Below, in pieces: positions 9,537-18,592 of a DNA stretch of 64,000 nucleotides. This DNA is from Dehalococcoidia bacterium. GTDB taxonomy: Bacteria; Chloroflexota; Dehalococcoidia; GIF9; AB-539-J10. Every line of letters begins with the position of its first letter. Within the stretch, counting starts at the first letter, position 1. The notes under the pieces are model-generated. The model was not told where the DNA came from. It was given only the letters and a program-made list of their open reading frames with translations, and ran no database searches. Position numbers and translations under genes: made by a program. The DNA is taken from NCBI GenBank assembly GCA_030605665.1, contig JAUWHW010000061.1, positions 3,338-67,337 of the forward strand, in the 5' to 3' direction.

Positions 9537-9936
9537 GATCTGAGAGCAAAGTCCTTTCTGAGGAGGTTATCAGAAGGGTCATCTCCTCTATACCCACAAT
9601 AATGACCTCCTCATTAACGTCTACAACAGAACCTGTTGATGATGCTTTCCATAGTTCATTACTGACCCGAACGTAACCATTAGGGGTAAGTGGGGTTGCT
9701 GCTCTGCCTTTGCTGCCAATATCAGGCGAAATGATTGGTTTTTTATCCAGTGCTTCCTTGCATAACCTGTAGGTTTTGTACTCATATGCCCCTAAACCAG
9801 CCATCATAAGGATGAGCCCCCAGAAGGGGATGTTTATGCCGAAGCTTGGTAGCAGCCAAAGCACAACTGCTGCTAGACCCATCTCTTCGAGAAGGGCTGT
9901 TATGATAGAATATATTGTGTATTTTTTCCCTTTCAT
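9526..9936 (-). CDS. NfeD-like membrane protein with OB fold
   Basis: 136 aa. Two hydrophobic helices (residues ~10-55) are followed by a soluble C-terminal OB-like domain (GYVRVSNELWKASS, VNEEVIIVGIE), the architecture of short NfeD proteins that partner SPFH or membrane proteases. The stop overlaps the start of the MBL hydrolase by 11 bp. Confidence 0.75.
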   Translation of the reverse strand: MKGKKYTIYSIITALLEEMGLAAVVLWLLPSFGINIPFWGLILMMAGLGAYEYKTYRLCKEALDKKPIISPDIGSKGRAATPLTPNGYVRVSNELWKASSTGSVVDVNEEVIIVGIEEMTLLITSSERTLLSDHGN

Positions 9937-10087
9937 TTGTGTATCAAATTAAAGTATCATTTTGACCCTGAACCCTTCACAATTTGTAGGCTCTGAGGCA
10001 GCACAGCGACTGAAGAATCTTTTCTTCACTTTGTTCAGAGCTTCGTCTCACTAGGGTAAACTCCGTGAGGGAAAAATCTCAACTCCT

Positions 10088-11053
10088 TTAAGCCATCAGC
10101 GAAGCCAGATGATTTATCCTCTTTAGCATGTTAGGGTGACTGGTAAAAAGCTCCATCATCTTGTCAGTAGTTCCTAGCCGGACAGTTTTTCCTCGTAGTT
10201 CCATTAATTCATTGCTGTCAATGGTGCCATCCATGTTGCGGTCAATTTGAGATAGCTCTCTGATCTCATACCAGGCACGGGTGGGGTCGTTGACAAAGAA
10301 GGCTTTGACTCCCTCCACCCTTTTCAATTCCTCTCGTCCTTTAAAACGAGCGTTGCCATAAACCAACTTATATAGAGCTGAAGCCAGATGGCTTGGGTTA
10401 TTGCCTAATTCAACGCTTCCCTGGTCGGCATAATATTCTCGCATGCGAGAGCCATACAGAACCAGCAGGTTGGTGATAAAGTAAAGGAGAAAAGCACCCA
10501 GGCCGATAAGGGCAGCATAGCCGCCACCTTGCCTTTGACCGCCAAAAGCCCCTCTAAACATCATACCCCAGGCAATCCAGTACATAATGAGTGGTATAGC
10601 AGATAGCAGTGTCATAAACACCATGTCTCTGTGTTTGACATGTGATAGCTCATGCCCCAGGACAGCCTTGAGCTCATCCTTACTTAACAGATTCAGGATA
10701 CCCTGAGTAACGCAGACTCGCCCATCCCGTTGTGTCTTTCCAAAGGCAAAGGCATTGGGAATTGCTAGCTGTGAGATACCTACCTTGGGCTTAGGAAGAT
10801 GAGCTCTCTCAGCAAGCTCAGCTACCATCCTGTGTAGCTCTGGGGCTTCTTTCTCGGAAGCCCACTTTACCTTCATTGTCCTGCTTACTATGGCAGGACC
10901 GATAAGATACTGGATGCCGAGGAAGACGAAAGCCAGGATAAGATAGGTTAACGCACTACCCGCTCCCATCCATGTTCCGAGTCCAGTAATCACGCCATAG
11001 AGGATGCCGAAGAGCAATGCTACCAGCAGGAACATCCTCGTTTTAAGCCACAT
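10088..11053 (-). CDS. htpX: HtpX-like zinc metalloprotease (M48)
   Basis: 321 aa membrane protease for quality control of membrane proteins. The N-terminal hydrophobic segments (residues 5-55) are followed by the zinc motif HELSH, preceded by LG. Two further membrane segments (~150-200) and a distal YADQGSVEL glutamate site complete it. A DRNMDGTIDSNEL stretch near residue 275 resembles an EF-hand calcium loop, which is unusual in HtpX. A good RBS (AAAGGAGGGAG) precedes the ATG. Confidence 0.92.
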   Translation of the reverse strand: MWLKTRMFLLVALLFGILYGVITGLGTWMGAGSALTYLILAFVFLGIQYLIGPAIVSRTMKVKWASEKEAPELHRMVAELAERAHLPKPKVGISQLAIPNAFAFGKTQRDGRVCVTQGILNLLSKDELKAVLGHELSHVKHRDMVFMTLLSAIPLIMYWIAWGMMFRGAFGGQRQGGGYAALIGLGAFLLYFITNLLVLYGSRMREYYADQGSVELGNNPSHLASALYKLVYGNARFKGREELKRVEGVKAFFVNDPTRAWYEIRELSQIDRNMDGTIDSNELMELRGKTVRLGTTDKMMELFTSHPNMLKRINHLASLMA

Positions 11054-11167
11054 GAACTCCCTCCTTTGTTATTACCCTAGCAGATTGCATCGAGAATAAT
11101 GATATAGCAGAAGACAAGATAGGTCAAACAACGCAGATTGAGATGATTGACTGATATATCCGAATGT

Positions 11168-11194
11168 GTTAACCTTATGGGCAACAAGGTTAAC
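11168..11194. promoter_or_regulatory. Candidate BirA operator
   Basis: Inverted repeat GTTAACC-N13-GGTTAAC immediately upstream of the proposed birA start. It resembles BirA operators of the form GTAAACC-N14/15-GGTTTAC, though with a 13-bp spacer. It would suggest autoregulation. If real, translation must start downstream, at 11,198. Confidence 0.5.
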
Positions 11195-11197
11195 GAA

Positions 11198-12121
11198 ATG
11201 AGATGGAATATATTAAGAGCTCTTCGAGAGAGTGGAGATTATGTTTCTGGCCAGGTGTTGAGCAAAGAACTCGGCATCTCGAGGGTTTCCATCTGGAAGC
11301 ATATTCGTAATTTAAAGGAAGATGGCTATGTAATAGAGGCCTCGGCTAGAGGCTATCACTTGGCTTCCTCTCCGGATTTATTGCTCCCTGGTGAATTTCA
11401 CGGCTGGGAGCAAAAGGTTCATCATTTTTGGGACGCTGGCTCGACAATGACCATAGCTAAAGAATTAGCCAAAAAAGGGGCAGAAGAGGAGACCATTGTA
11501 ATTGCTGAGGCTCAAACCCGTGGCAGAGGAAGGTTAGGCCGGGAATGGCTCTCTCCGAAAGGTGGAATTTATATCACCCTTATTTTAAGACCTAAAATAA
11601 GTCCGGTGTATGCTTCAAGGATAAACCTGATGGCTTCTGTGGCAGTGGCGAAAGCAATTAGAAAGTTTTTTGGGTTAAAGGCTGAATTGAAATGGCCCAA
11701 CGATGTCTTAATTAAAGGGAGGAAGGTGTGCGGCATATTGGCTGAGATGGAGGCGGAAACAGACGTTGTAAACTTTGTAAATCTGGGAATAGGCATAAAT
11801 GTCAATAATCCTATCTTCCCGTATGAAAAAATGGCCACTTCTTTAAAAGAAGAGTTAGGAAAGGAAGTTTCCAGAAAAGAATTCTTGAACTCGGTGCTGA
11901 AAGAAATAAACGAACAGCAAGTTTTATTAACTAAAGGGGATTTACTTGAGGGGTGGAAAAGCCTCTCTGCCACATTGGGTAGAGATGTGAGGATAGTAGC
12001 GCTAGGTGAGGAAATAGTGGGACGAGCGATAGATATAGATACTAACGGAGCGCTGGTAATAAAAGGCAAAGATGGCTCTTTGAGGAGCGCTATCGTTGGA
12101 GATTGTATCCACCTAAGCTAG
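11198..12121 (+). CDS. birA: Bifunctional biotin-protein ligase / repressor
   Basis: Attaches biotin to the carboxylase carrier protein via biotinyl-AMP and probably represses biotin genes. About 307 aa from this start. The N-terminal winged helix (VLSKELGISRVSIWKHIRNL) precedes the catalytic domain with AQTRGRGRLGREW (biotinyl-AMP loop), KWPNDVLIKGRKVCGILAE and NLGIGINVN, and a C-terminal SH3-like cap. An upstream TTG at 11,147 is open, but ATG 11,198 fits the usual domain start and leaves the upstream palindrome free. Confidence 0.93.
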   Translation: MRWNILRALRESGDYVSGQVLSKELGISRVSIWKHIRNLKEDGYVIEASARGYHLASSPDLLLPGEFHGWEQKVHHFWDAGSTMTIAKELAKKGAEEETIVIAEAQTRGRGRLGREWLSPKGGIYITLILRPKISPVYASRINLMASVAVAKAIRKFFGLKAELKWPNDVLIKGRKVCGILAEMEAETDVVNFVNLGIGINVNNPIFPYEKMATSLKEELGKEVSRKEFLNSVLKEINEQQVLLTKGDLLEGWKSLSATLGRDVRIVALGEEIVGRAIDIDTNGALVIKGKDGSLRSAIVGDCIHLS

Positions 12122-12122
12122 C

Positions 12123-13514
12123 ATGCCTCAGTTACTTATCATTATTGCTTACTTTCTAGCCATAATTGGTATAGGGGTGTGGAGTAGAAGAAGGGCAGGA
12201 GGCCAAGATGGGTTCTTCGTTGCCAATCGTAGGGGAACTACGCTTCTTATTACGGGATCTCTTCTAGCCACTGCTGTTGGGGGTTCGGTAACTGTGGGAA
12301 TGGCTGGCTTGGGATTTGGGCAAGGCTTGACAGGTGCTTGGTGGCTTCTTGTTGGCTCCGTTGGCCTTTTAATCTTAGGGTTCTTCTTTGCCAGGAAGGT
12401 GAGAGGTGCTGCACTCTATACCCTTCCAGAGCTGCTTGAAAAACAGTATGACAACCGTGTAAGTTTGGCCGCTTCCATTCTTATCGTTATCGCTTGGGTG
12501 GGAGTGGTAGCGGGACAAATTGTGGCTGCGGGTAAAGTCTTATCTATTCTGGGAATAGGCTCTGTTGCTTCTTGGATGATTATTTTTACCATCGTCTTTG
12601 TAATTTATGCTATTCTGGGGGGTCAACTGTCTATTATCCGCACCGATGCTTTCCAGGCAACAATACTTTTTGTGGGGATTTTTGTGGCTTTGGCGCTGGT
12701 GCTTTCTCGTGTGGGAGGACTGAATGGGTTAAAAGCTTCTCTTCCCTTGACTTACTTTTCTTTTCCACTAAGCCCCGAATTTAATTGGAAGATGCTGATG
12801 TCCCTTTTGATTTTTGTTGGGGCCACTTATATAGTGGGCCCAGATATATACACTCGACTTTTCTGTGCCAAGGAAGAAAAAGTAGCTCAAAAGTCAGCTT
12901 TTCTGTGTGCATTTCTATTTCTCCCCTTAGCTTTTGCCATCACTTTAATAGGAATGGGTGCCAAGGTTCTATATCCCGGGATTTCTGCCGAGCAAGCTCT
13001 CCCTCAAGTAATAAGCGGAGTTCTTTCCCCTGGTTTGAGCGGATTAATCCTCGCTGCCTTAGTCGCTGCGCTTATGTCCTCAGCGGATACTTGCCTCCTT
13101 AGTCAAAGTGTTATCCTGACCGAGGACGTAGTTAAGCGATTTTGCCCTTCCTTTAATGAAAGAAAAACTGTTTTGCTAACCCGCTTTAGTATATTGGTGC
13201 TAGGTCTTATGGCATTGGGTTTGGCTATAGCCTTAAAAGGAGTGATTTCGTCCCTTCTCTTTGCTTACACCGTTTTTACTTGTGGTTTAGTCATTCCAGT
13301 GATTGCTGGGTTTTATAAAGAAAGGCTAAAAGTGACTCCACAAGGAGCTTTGGTAGCTCTTGTAGGTGGTGGAATAGCAGGGCTGCTGGGGAAAATTCCA
13401 GGCCTTGATATTCCTCTTAAAGGAGAGCTGCCCCTCATAGGTTTTGCTATAAGTGCCATTCTCCTTTTTGGAGTAAGTTTCTTTACGAGGTCTGATTTAA
13501 ATTCTAAGCTCTAA
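12123..13514 (+). CDS. Sodium:solute symporter (SSS family)
   Basis: 463 aa integral membrane carrier with about 13 hydrophobic helices. An SSS-type N terminus (GRRAGGQDGFFVANR region) and a GSVTVGMAGLGFGQG second helix are visible. It imports a solute with Na; the substrate cannot be told from sequence. The start lies 1 bp after the birA stop, implying an operon with it. Confidence 0.9.
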   Translation: MPQLLIIIAYFLAIIGIGVWSRRRAGGQDGFFVANRRGTTLLITGSLLATAVGGSVTVGMAGLGFGQGLTGAWWLLVGSVGLLILGFFFARKVRGAALYTLPELLEKQYDNRVSLAASILIVIAWVGVVAGQIVAAGKVLSILGIGSVASWMIIFTIVFVIYAILGGQLSIIRTDAFQATILFVGIFVALALVLSRVGGLNGLKASLPLTYFSFPLSPEFNWKMLMSLLIFVGATYIVGPDIYTRLFCAKEEKVAQKSAFLCAFLFLPLAFAITLIGMGAKVLYPGISAEQALPQVISGVLSPGLSGLILAALVAALMSSADTCLLSQSVILTEDVVKRFCPSFNERKTVLLTRFSILVLGLMALGLAIALKGVISSLLFAYTVFTCGLVIPVIAGFYKERLKVTPQGALVALVGGGIAGLLGKIPGLDIPLKGELPLIGFAISAILLFGVSFFTRSDLNSKL

Positions 13515-13598
13515 ACTCTAAACAAATTCAAATTCCTAGAAGTTTAGGATTTCGTATTTCGTGCTTAGGATTTCTCTTGTTCATGTTATAATTAAAAA

Positions 13599-14453
13599 GT
13601 GCATATAGCCATCATTGGTTTAGGGCTTATTGGTGGCTCTATAGGGCTTGCCTTAAAGAAGCTTAATGAACCCGAGTGGGAGATTGTTGGTTATGTTCGC
13701 CGTTCCGAAGCTGCTTCTGCTGCCCTGAAGTTAGGAGCAGTTGACAAAGTGGAAATGAGCTTAGAGTGCGCGGTAAAGGAAGCTGACCTGGTTATCATTG
13801 CTACCCCGGTTTTAACCATAAAGGAAATTCTATCTCGGATAGCAGGTTGTCTTTCCCCTGGATGTATAGTAACTGATACAGCAAGCACAAAGCTTGAGGT
13901 CATGAAATGGGCAGAGGAGTTATTGCCACCAAGGGTGGATTTTGTTGGCGGGCATCCCATGGCGGGTAAGGAAACCTATGGTATTCAGGCTGCGGAGGCC
14001 AAATTATTTCGAGGAAGTGATTATTGTCTTACTCCAGCAAAGAAAACTTCGCCGCAGGCCGTGGATAAAGTAGCCAATGTGGTAAAAAAGCTTGGGGCTA
14101 CGCCTCTTTTCGTTGATGCTCAAGAACATGACAATCTAGTGGCTGGCATCAGTCACTTACCTATGTTGCTCTCAGCAGCCCTAGTATCAGCTACTACCAA
14201 AGATTCCTCTTGGGGCAAGATGTCCAAGCTGGCTGCCTCTGGCTATCGTGACCTTACTCGTCTGGCTTCAGGAAATCCCGAGGTGAATGCTCACATTTGT
14301 CTTACCAATAGGCAAGCCATAATCCACTGGATTGATGAATTCAGTAAGGTGTTGGCAAGGTATCGCCAGTTAGTGGATGTGGGAAATGAAGACTTAGAGG
14401 AAGCTCTAGCTGAGACTAATAAAGCAAGGCAAGGATGGCTAAACAAAACATAG
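13599..14453 (+). CDS. tyrA: Prephenate/arogenate dehydrogenase
   Basis: 284 aa. Oxidative decarboxylation of prephenate (or arogenate) in tyrosine synthesis. The N-terminal Rossmann motif GLGLIGGSIG is present, followed by VTDTASTK and GGHPMAGKETYG. The C-terminal helical dimerisation domain contains HLPMLLSAAL. The GTG start is set by the Rossmann strand. It overlaps aroA by 19 bp, so the aromatic-pathway genes are co-translated. Confidence 0.93.
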   Translation: MHIAIIGLGLIGGSIGLALKKLNEPEWEIVGYVRRSEAASAALKLGAVDKVEMSLECAVKEADLVIIATPVLTIKEILSRIAGCLSPGCIVTDTASTKLEVMKWAEELLPPRVDFVGGHPMAGKETYGIQAAEAKLFRGSDYCLTPAKKTSPQAVDKVANVVKKLGATPLFVDAQEHDNLVAGISHLPMLLSAALVSATTKDSSWGKMSKLAASGYRDLTRLASGNPEVNAHICLTNRQAIIHWIDEFSKVLARYRQLVDVGNEDLEEALAETNKARQGWLNKT

Positions 14454-15748
14454 TTAAGACAATCAACCCTTGCTCCCGGTTGGAAGGGGAGGTTGTTCTG
14501 CCCGGTGACAAATCTATCTCTCACCGAGCAGTTATCCTTAATGGCTTAGCTTCAGACAAAGCCCAAATCACTAATTTTGCTCCGGGTAAGGATTGCTGGC
14601 GCACTGTTAGCTGTCTGAGGGCTCTGGGGGTGGAAATTCGTAGGGAGGGGCCTCATGGTTGTCCCACCTTATTAATTTACGGAATTGGCCAGGATGGTTT
14701 GAAAGAACCTGCCAATGTACTCAATGCTGGAAACAGTGGCACTACTATGCGCATCCTTAGTGGTCTCCTTTCCAGCCAGCCTTTTCTATCCATTATTACC
14801 GGTGATAGTTCCCTTCGCTCTCGTCCTATGGAAAGGCTGATCAAGCCGCTGAGGTCCATGGGAGCTGAAATTTACGGCAGAGGAAAGGATTCCTTCGCTC
14901 CTTTGGTTATCAGAGGGAAAAAGCTACACGGCATAGAATTTTCTTTGCCTGTCCCCAGTGCCCAGATTAAATCGGCAATTCTATTGGCTGGCCTTTTTGC
15001 CCAAGGTGAGACTGTTTTACATCAACTAGTTCCTTCACGAGATCATACTGAGAGGTTGCTTAAACGTATGGGGGCTGAATTGGAAATCGATGGCAATTTG
15101 CTTTCTTTGACTCCTTTAACCAGTTCCTTAGCTTCGATTAGTTTTCGTGTACCTGGTGATATTAGCTCGGGGGCCTACTTTTTAGTTGCCGGGGCTCTTC
15201 ATCCTGATGCCAGGATAATCATAAAGGATTGTGGGATTAACCCTACACGAACAGGAATTATTGATGTCCTTTTAGCTATGGGGGCCAAGCTTAAAATAGA
15301 AAATAAGCGGGTGGAAGCAGGCGAGCCATTGGCCGATATTATGATAGAATCTAGTGAGCTAAGGGGAGTTGAGATTGGTGGAAGTATTATTCCTCGCCTT
15401 ATAGATGAGATTCCAGTTCTAGCTGTAGCTGGCTGTGCAGCTAGAGGTAAAACTGTGATCAGGGAGGCTACTGAATTGCGAGTGAAGGAATCGGATAGGA
15501 TTGCCACCGTGGCAAGGGAACTTTCCCGCTTGGGAGCCGAAATTGAACCATTGCCCGATGGCATGGTTATCCATGGTGGCAATCTTTTTGTAGGTGCGGA
15601 GGTTGACGCTCATTTTGACCATCGCTTGGCGATGAGTCTGGCCATAGCTGGCTTAGTGGCTAAGGGTAGAACAACTATCAATCATGCCCAGGCAGCGCAG
15701 GTCTCCTATCCTGCTTTTTGGCCGGATTTGCAAAATCTAACCAATTAA
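14435..15748 (+). CDS. aroA: 3-phosphoshikimate 1-carboxyvinyltransferase (EPSP synthase)
   Basis: 437 aa, full length. It joins phosphoenolpyruvate to shikimate-3-phosphate in the shikimate pathway. Visible motifs are PGDKSISHRA, LNAGNSGTTMRI, the PSRDHTERLL region, RVKESDRI and DHRLAMSLAIAG. It overlaps tyrA and is followed by remA after 54 bp. Confidence 0.97.
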   Translation: MAKQNIVKTINPCSRLEGEVVLPGDKSISHRAVILNGLASDKAQITNFAPGKDCWRTVSCLRALGVEIRREGPHGCPTLLIYGIGQDGLKEPANVLNAGNSGTTMRILSGLLSSQPFLSIITGDSSLRSRPMERLIKPLRSMGAEIYGRGKDSFAPLVIRGKKLHGIEFSLPVPSAQIKSAILLAGLFAQGETVLHQLVPSRDHTERLLKRMGAELEIDGNLLSLTPLTSSLASISFRVPGDISSGAYFLVAGALHPDARIIIKDCGINPTRTGIIDVLLAMGAKLKIENKRVEAGEPLADIMIESSELRGVEIGGSIIPRLIDEIPVLAVAGCAARGKTVIREATELRVKESDRIATVARELSRLGAEIEPLPDGMVIHGGNLFVGAEVDAHFDHRLAMSLAIAGLVAKGRTTINHAQAAQVSYPAFWPDLQNLTN

Positions 15749-15802
15749 TGTTGGCTGGGATGAAATGAAGCAATCTCAAAATTAAATCTTTAGGAGGGTA
15801 AT

Positions 15803-16075
15803 ATGGGCACTGAATTGGTTCACATTGGTTTTGGCAACATTGTAGCTGTAAACAGGGCCATTGCTTTCCTTGCTGTGAATCAGCAACCCATCAAGCGCTT
15901 AATCCATGAGGCCAGGGATAAAGGCTTGTTAATAGATGCCACTCATGGCAGAAAAGCAAAGGCTGCTATTCTCTTTGACACTGGTCATATAGGCCTAGCT
16001 GCTATATCTCCAGACACTGTCGCTCATAGGTTGGCTACTCCATCTTTGGCCACTGAGGAAAAAATTGAGTTGTGA
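15803..16075 (+). CDS. remA: RemA-like regulator (DUF370)
   Basis: 90 aa DNA-binding regulator of the RemA/DUF370 family, matching the family from its start (HIGFGNIVAVNRAIAF) to SPDTVAHRL. In Bacillus RemA activates matrix genes. In many phyla this gene sits directly before gmk, as here, and its role there is unclear. RBS GGAGGG lies 6 nt upstream. Confidence 0.92.
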   Translation: MGTELVHIGFGNIVAVNRAIAFLAVNQQPIKRLIHEARDKGLLIDATHGRKAKAAILFDTGHIGLAAISPDTVAHRLATPSLATEEKIEL

Positions 16076-16679
16076 AAACTGCCAGCCCGGTGCTTCTCTA
16101 CTCGTTGTCCTTTCTGGACCTTCTGGAGTAGGCAAAGATGCCGTGCTTACCAGAATGAAGGAGCTTAAGCGTCCCCTCTACTACGTTGTTACTGCTACTA
16201 CACGTCCTTGCCGCGCTGGAGAGGGGGAGGGGGTAGATTACTACTTTTTATCTCAGGAAAAATTTCAGCAAATGATAGATACAGGGCAGCTTCTAGAATG
16301 GGCTAGGGTTTACGACAACTACTATGGTGTGCCTAGAGATGAGATAGCCCGAGGTTTAGCTAGTGGAGTAGATGTGATAGTCAAGGTAGACGTTCAAGGT
16401 GCTGCTACTATTAAAAAAATCCTGCCTCAGGCGGTATTTATTTTCCTCTTGCCTCCCTCTGTGGAGGAATTGGAAAGACGGCTGAAGCAGAGGCACAGCG
16501 AACCTTGGATAGATTTAGCTTTAAGGTTGGAGAAAGCTAGGAAGGAGATAGAAAGTCTGTCCTTCTTTGATTATGTGATAACAAGCTACCATGGCAAGCT
16601 TGATGATGTTGTATCTCAGATTGATGCCATTGTAACCGCTGAAAGATGCCGGGTGAAGCCAAGGAATGTTATATTGTGA
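16065..16679 (+). CDS. gmk: Guanylate kinase
   Basis: 204 aa. Phosphorylates GMP to GDP. The P-loop is GPSGVGKDAV, followed by the GMP-binding TTRPCRAGEGEGVDY and the lid. Translation probably begins at the TTG at 16,065, inside the end of remA, giving tight coupling. Cytosolic and essential in most bacteria. Confidence 0.95.
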   Translation: MSCENCQPGASLLVVLSGPSGVGKDAVLTRMKELKRPLYYVVTATTRPCRAGEGEGVDYYFLSQEKFQQMIDTGQLLEWARVYDNYYGVPRDEIARGLASGVDVIVKVDVQGAATIKKILPQAVFIFLLPPSVEELERRLKQRHSEPWIDLALRLEKARKEIESLSFFDYVITSYHGKLDDVVSQIDAIVTAERCRVKPRNVIL

Positions 16680-16752
16680 TTTTTTTGTTATGCTTGACCA
16701 TGGCAACAAATTTAGCTAAGATATAAAAAATAAATTTCTGGGAGTTATCAAA

Positions 16753-17658
16753 ATGAGTAAATCTAAACTAGCTTGTCTTATAGTCTGTCTCGGCTTATTT
16801 CTAGCGATATTTAGTGGATTAGTAAGTGGTCAGCTAGCCATGGCTCAGGAAGAGGAGGAACAAGCTCCCCCTGAGGAAAAGATTGAACTTACTCCTGAAC
16901 ACCGCGTACAACCCGGGACATCCGATTCCGGTTTCACGTTTGATGTTAAATTGCAATATACCGGTGAAGAACCACGTTACTTCGATCTTCGAGTCGAAGG
17001 GCCTGAAGGATGGCTGGTAGAGGTACGTCCCACTGCTCAGGCGCTAAACCCAATAGCAGACATCCGTTTAGACCCCGAGAGAACATACCCTGAAACTGTT
17101 GTGATTTTTGCTATGGCGCCGTATTGGGAGTTTCCAGAGCCGGGAGACTATACCATAAAGATGGAAGCTACGTCGGGAGAGATTGAAGGTAGCATCGATC
17201 TTACAGCTAGAATCACTGCCACATACGACTTTACATATGAAACAGCCACCGGGCGGCTCAATATTAAGGCTACTGCGGGGAAGGAGAGCTATCTCCCTAT
17301 CATTATTACCAATATCGGGACAGCTACTTTGGACAAAATAACTTTCTACTCGACCAGGCCAGGTGGCATTGCTGGAGAGGAATGGAGCGTAACCTTCAAG
17401 CCGGAAAAAATAGAAGCTCTCGAACCGTGGAATAAACAAGAAGTGGAGATTACTGTAAAGCCACCATCCAAGACCATAGCCGGGGACTATATGGTTACCC
17501 TGGAATTTGTGACTGACCCTGCAACTTGGAAGGTTGGCGAATTAGATATCAGGATAACAGTAGGGACATCTACCAAATGGGGATGGATAGGAGCTGGCAT
17601 CGTAGTTGCTGTGATAGCCGGCTTGGTAATAGGCTTTAGACAGTTAGGCAGAAGATGA
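16753..17658 (+). CDS. Exported NEW3-domain protein, C-terminally anchored
   Basis: 301 aa. A signal peptide (residues 1-31, cleavage near AMAQ) is followed by two Ig-like beta-rich NEW3-type domains (about 45-150 and 165-265). A C-terminal membrane helix (WGWIGAGIVVAVIAGLVIGF) and a short basic tail end the protein, so most of it faces outside. The stop overlaps the ABC ATPase start by 4 bp, so it is probably an accessory part of the same exporter. Confidence 0.85.
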   Translation: MSKSKLACLIVCLGLFLAIFSGLVSGQLAMAQEEEEQAPPEEKIELTPEHRVQPGTSDSGFTFDVKLQYTGEEPRYFDLRVEGPEGWLVEVRPTAQALNPIADIRLDPERTYPETVVIFAMAPYWEFPEPGDYTIKMEATSGEIEGSIDLTARITATYDFTYETATGRLNIKATAGKESYLPIIITNIGTATLDKITFYSTRPGGIAGEEWSVTFKPEKIEALEPWNKQEVEITVKPPSKTIAGDYMVTLEFVTDPATWKVGELDIRITVGTSTKWGWIGAGIVVAVIAGLVIGFRQLGRR

Positions 17659-18590
17659 AAATGGGGCAAGCTATTGAGACAAAGAATTTAACTAAAACCT
17701 ATGATGGCTTTACCGCTGTTGATAAGCTCAACCTTAGTATAGAGGAAGGAGAAATTTTTGGCTTTCTTGGTCCTAATGGCGCAGGCAAAACGACAACCAT
17801 ACTAATGCTCATGGGACTTACTGAGCCCAGTTCGGGGACAGCACAAGTTTGCGGCTATAACCCCACCAGAGAGCCCTTGAAAGTGAAGCGTATTGTGGGC
17901 TATCTGCCAGAAAAGGTTGGCTTTTACGAAGACTTAACCGCAAGGCAAAACTTAAAGTATACCGCTGAGCTAAATAGTCTACCTAAGAAAGAAGCTGAAG
18001 AAAGAATTGCTAATCTTTTAGCTACAGTAGGGTTGTCTCCAGTAGCTGACCAGGAGGTCAGGAAACTCTCCCGAGGGATGAAGCAAAGGTTAGGCATAGC
18101 TGACATATGGGTCAAGGAGCCAAAGCTTGTGTTCCTTGACGAACCTACCTCTGGCATAGACCCTGAAGGCATTGAGGATGTCCTTAATCTTATAGTGAGT
18201 ATGGCTAAGAAGGGGATAACTGTTGTCTTCTGTTCTCATCAACTACACCAAGTTCAAAAAATATGCACTCGAGTGGGGATATTAGCCAAGGGACATCTAG
18301 TAGCTGAAGGGGGGATAGACCGCCTGGGGAGGCAGGCCATAGCCGGTGGACGATATCGCATCGAGGCTCAGGTAGCCCAGTTGAGGCCAAAACTTATTGA
18401 TTCTATAAAACGGGTTAAAGGGGTGGTGGAGGTGCAAGGTTCTGGTGAATTGCTGCTTATTAACTGCAGTAAGGATTTGAGAGGGCAGATAGCCAAAGTG
18501 ATTGTTGATAGTGGCGATACACTGCTTGGGATGAAAATAGAAGAATATAGCTTAGAAAAAATTTATAAAAAGTACTCCCGTGAGGCTTAG
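17655..18590 (+). CDS. ABC transporter ATP-binding protein
   Basis: 311 aa ATPase of an ABC-2-type exporter. Walker A GPNGAGKTT, signature LSRGMKQRLG, Walker B LVFLDEPTSGID and the H-loop CSHQ are all present. The C-terminal extension (~230-311) is usual for drug or polysaccharide exporters. It overlaps the NEW3 protein and is followed after 2 bp by its permease. Confidence 0.95.
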   Translation: MKMGQAIETKNLTKTYDGFTAVDKLNLSIEEGEIFGFLGPNGAGKTTTILMLMGLTEPSSGTAQVCGYNPTREPLKVKRIVGYLPEKVGFYEDLTARQNLKYTAELNSLPKKEAEERIANLLATVGLSPVADQEVRKLSRGMKQRLGIADIWVKEPKLVFLDEPTSGIDPEGIEDVLNLIVSMAKKGITVVFCSHQLHQVQKICTRVGILAKGHLVAEGGIDRLGRQAIAGGRYRIEAQVAQLRPKLIDSIKRVKGVVEVQGSGELLLINCSKDLRGQIAKVIVDSGDTLLGMKIEEYSLEKIYKKYSREA

Positions 18591-18592
18591 CT

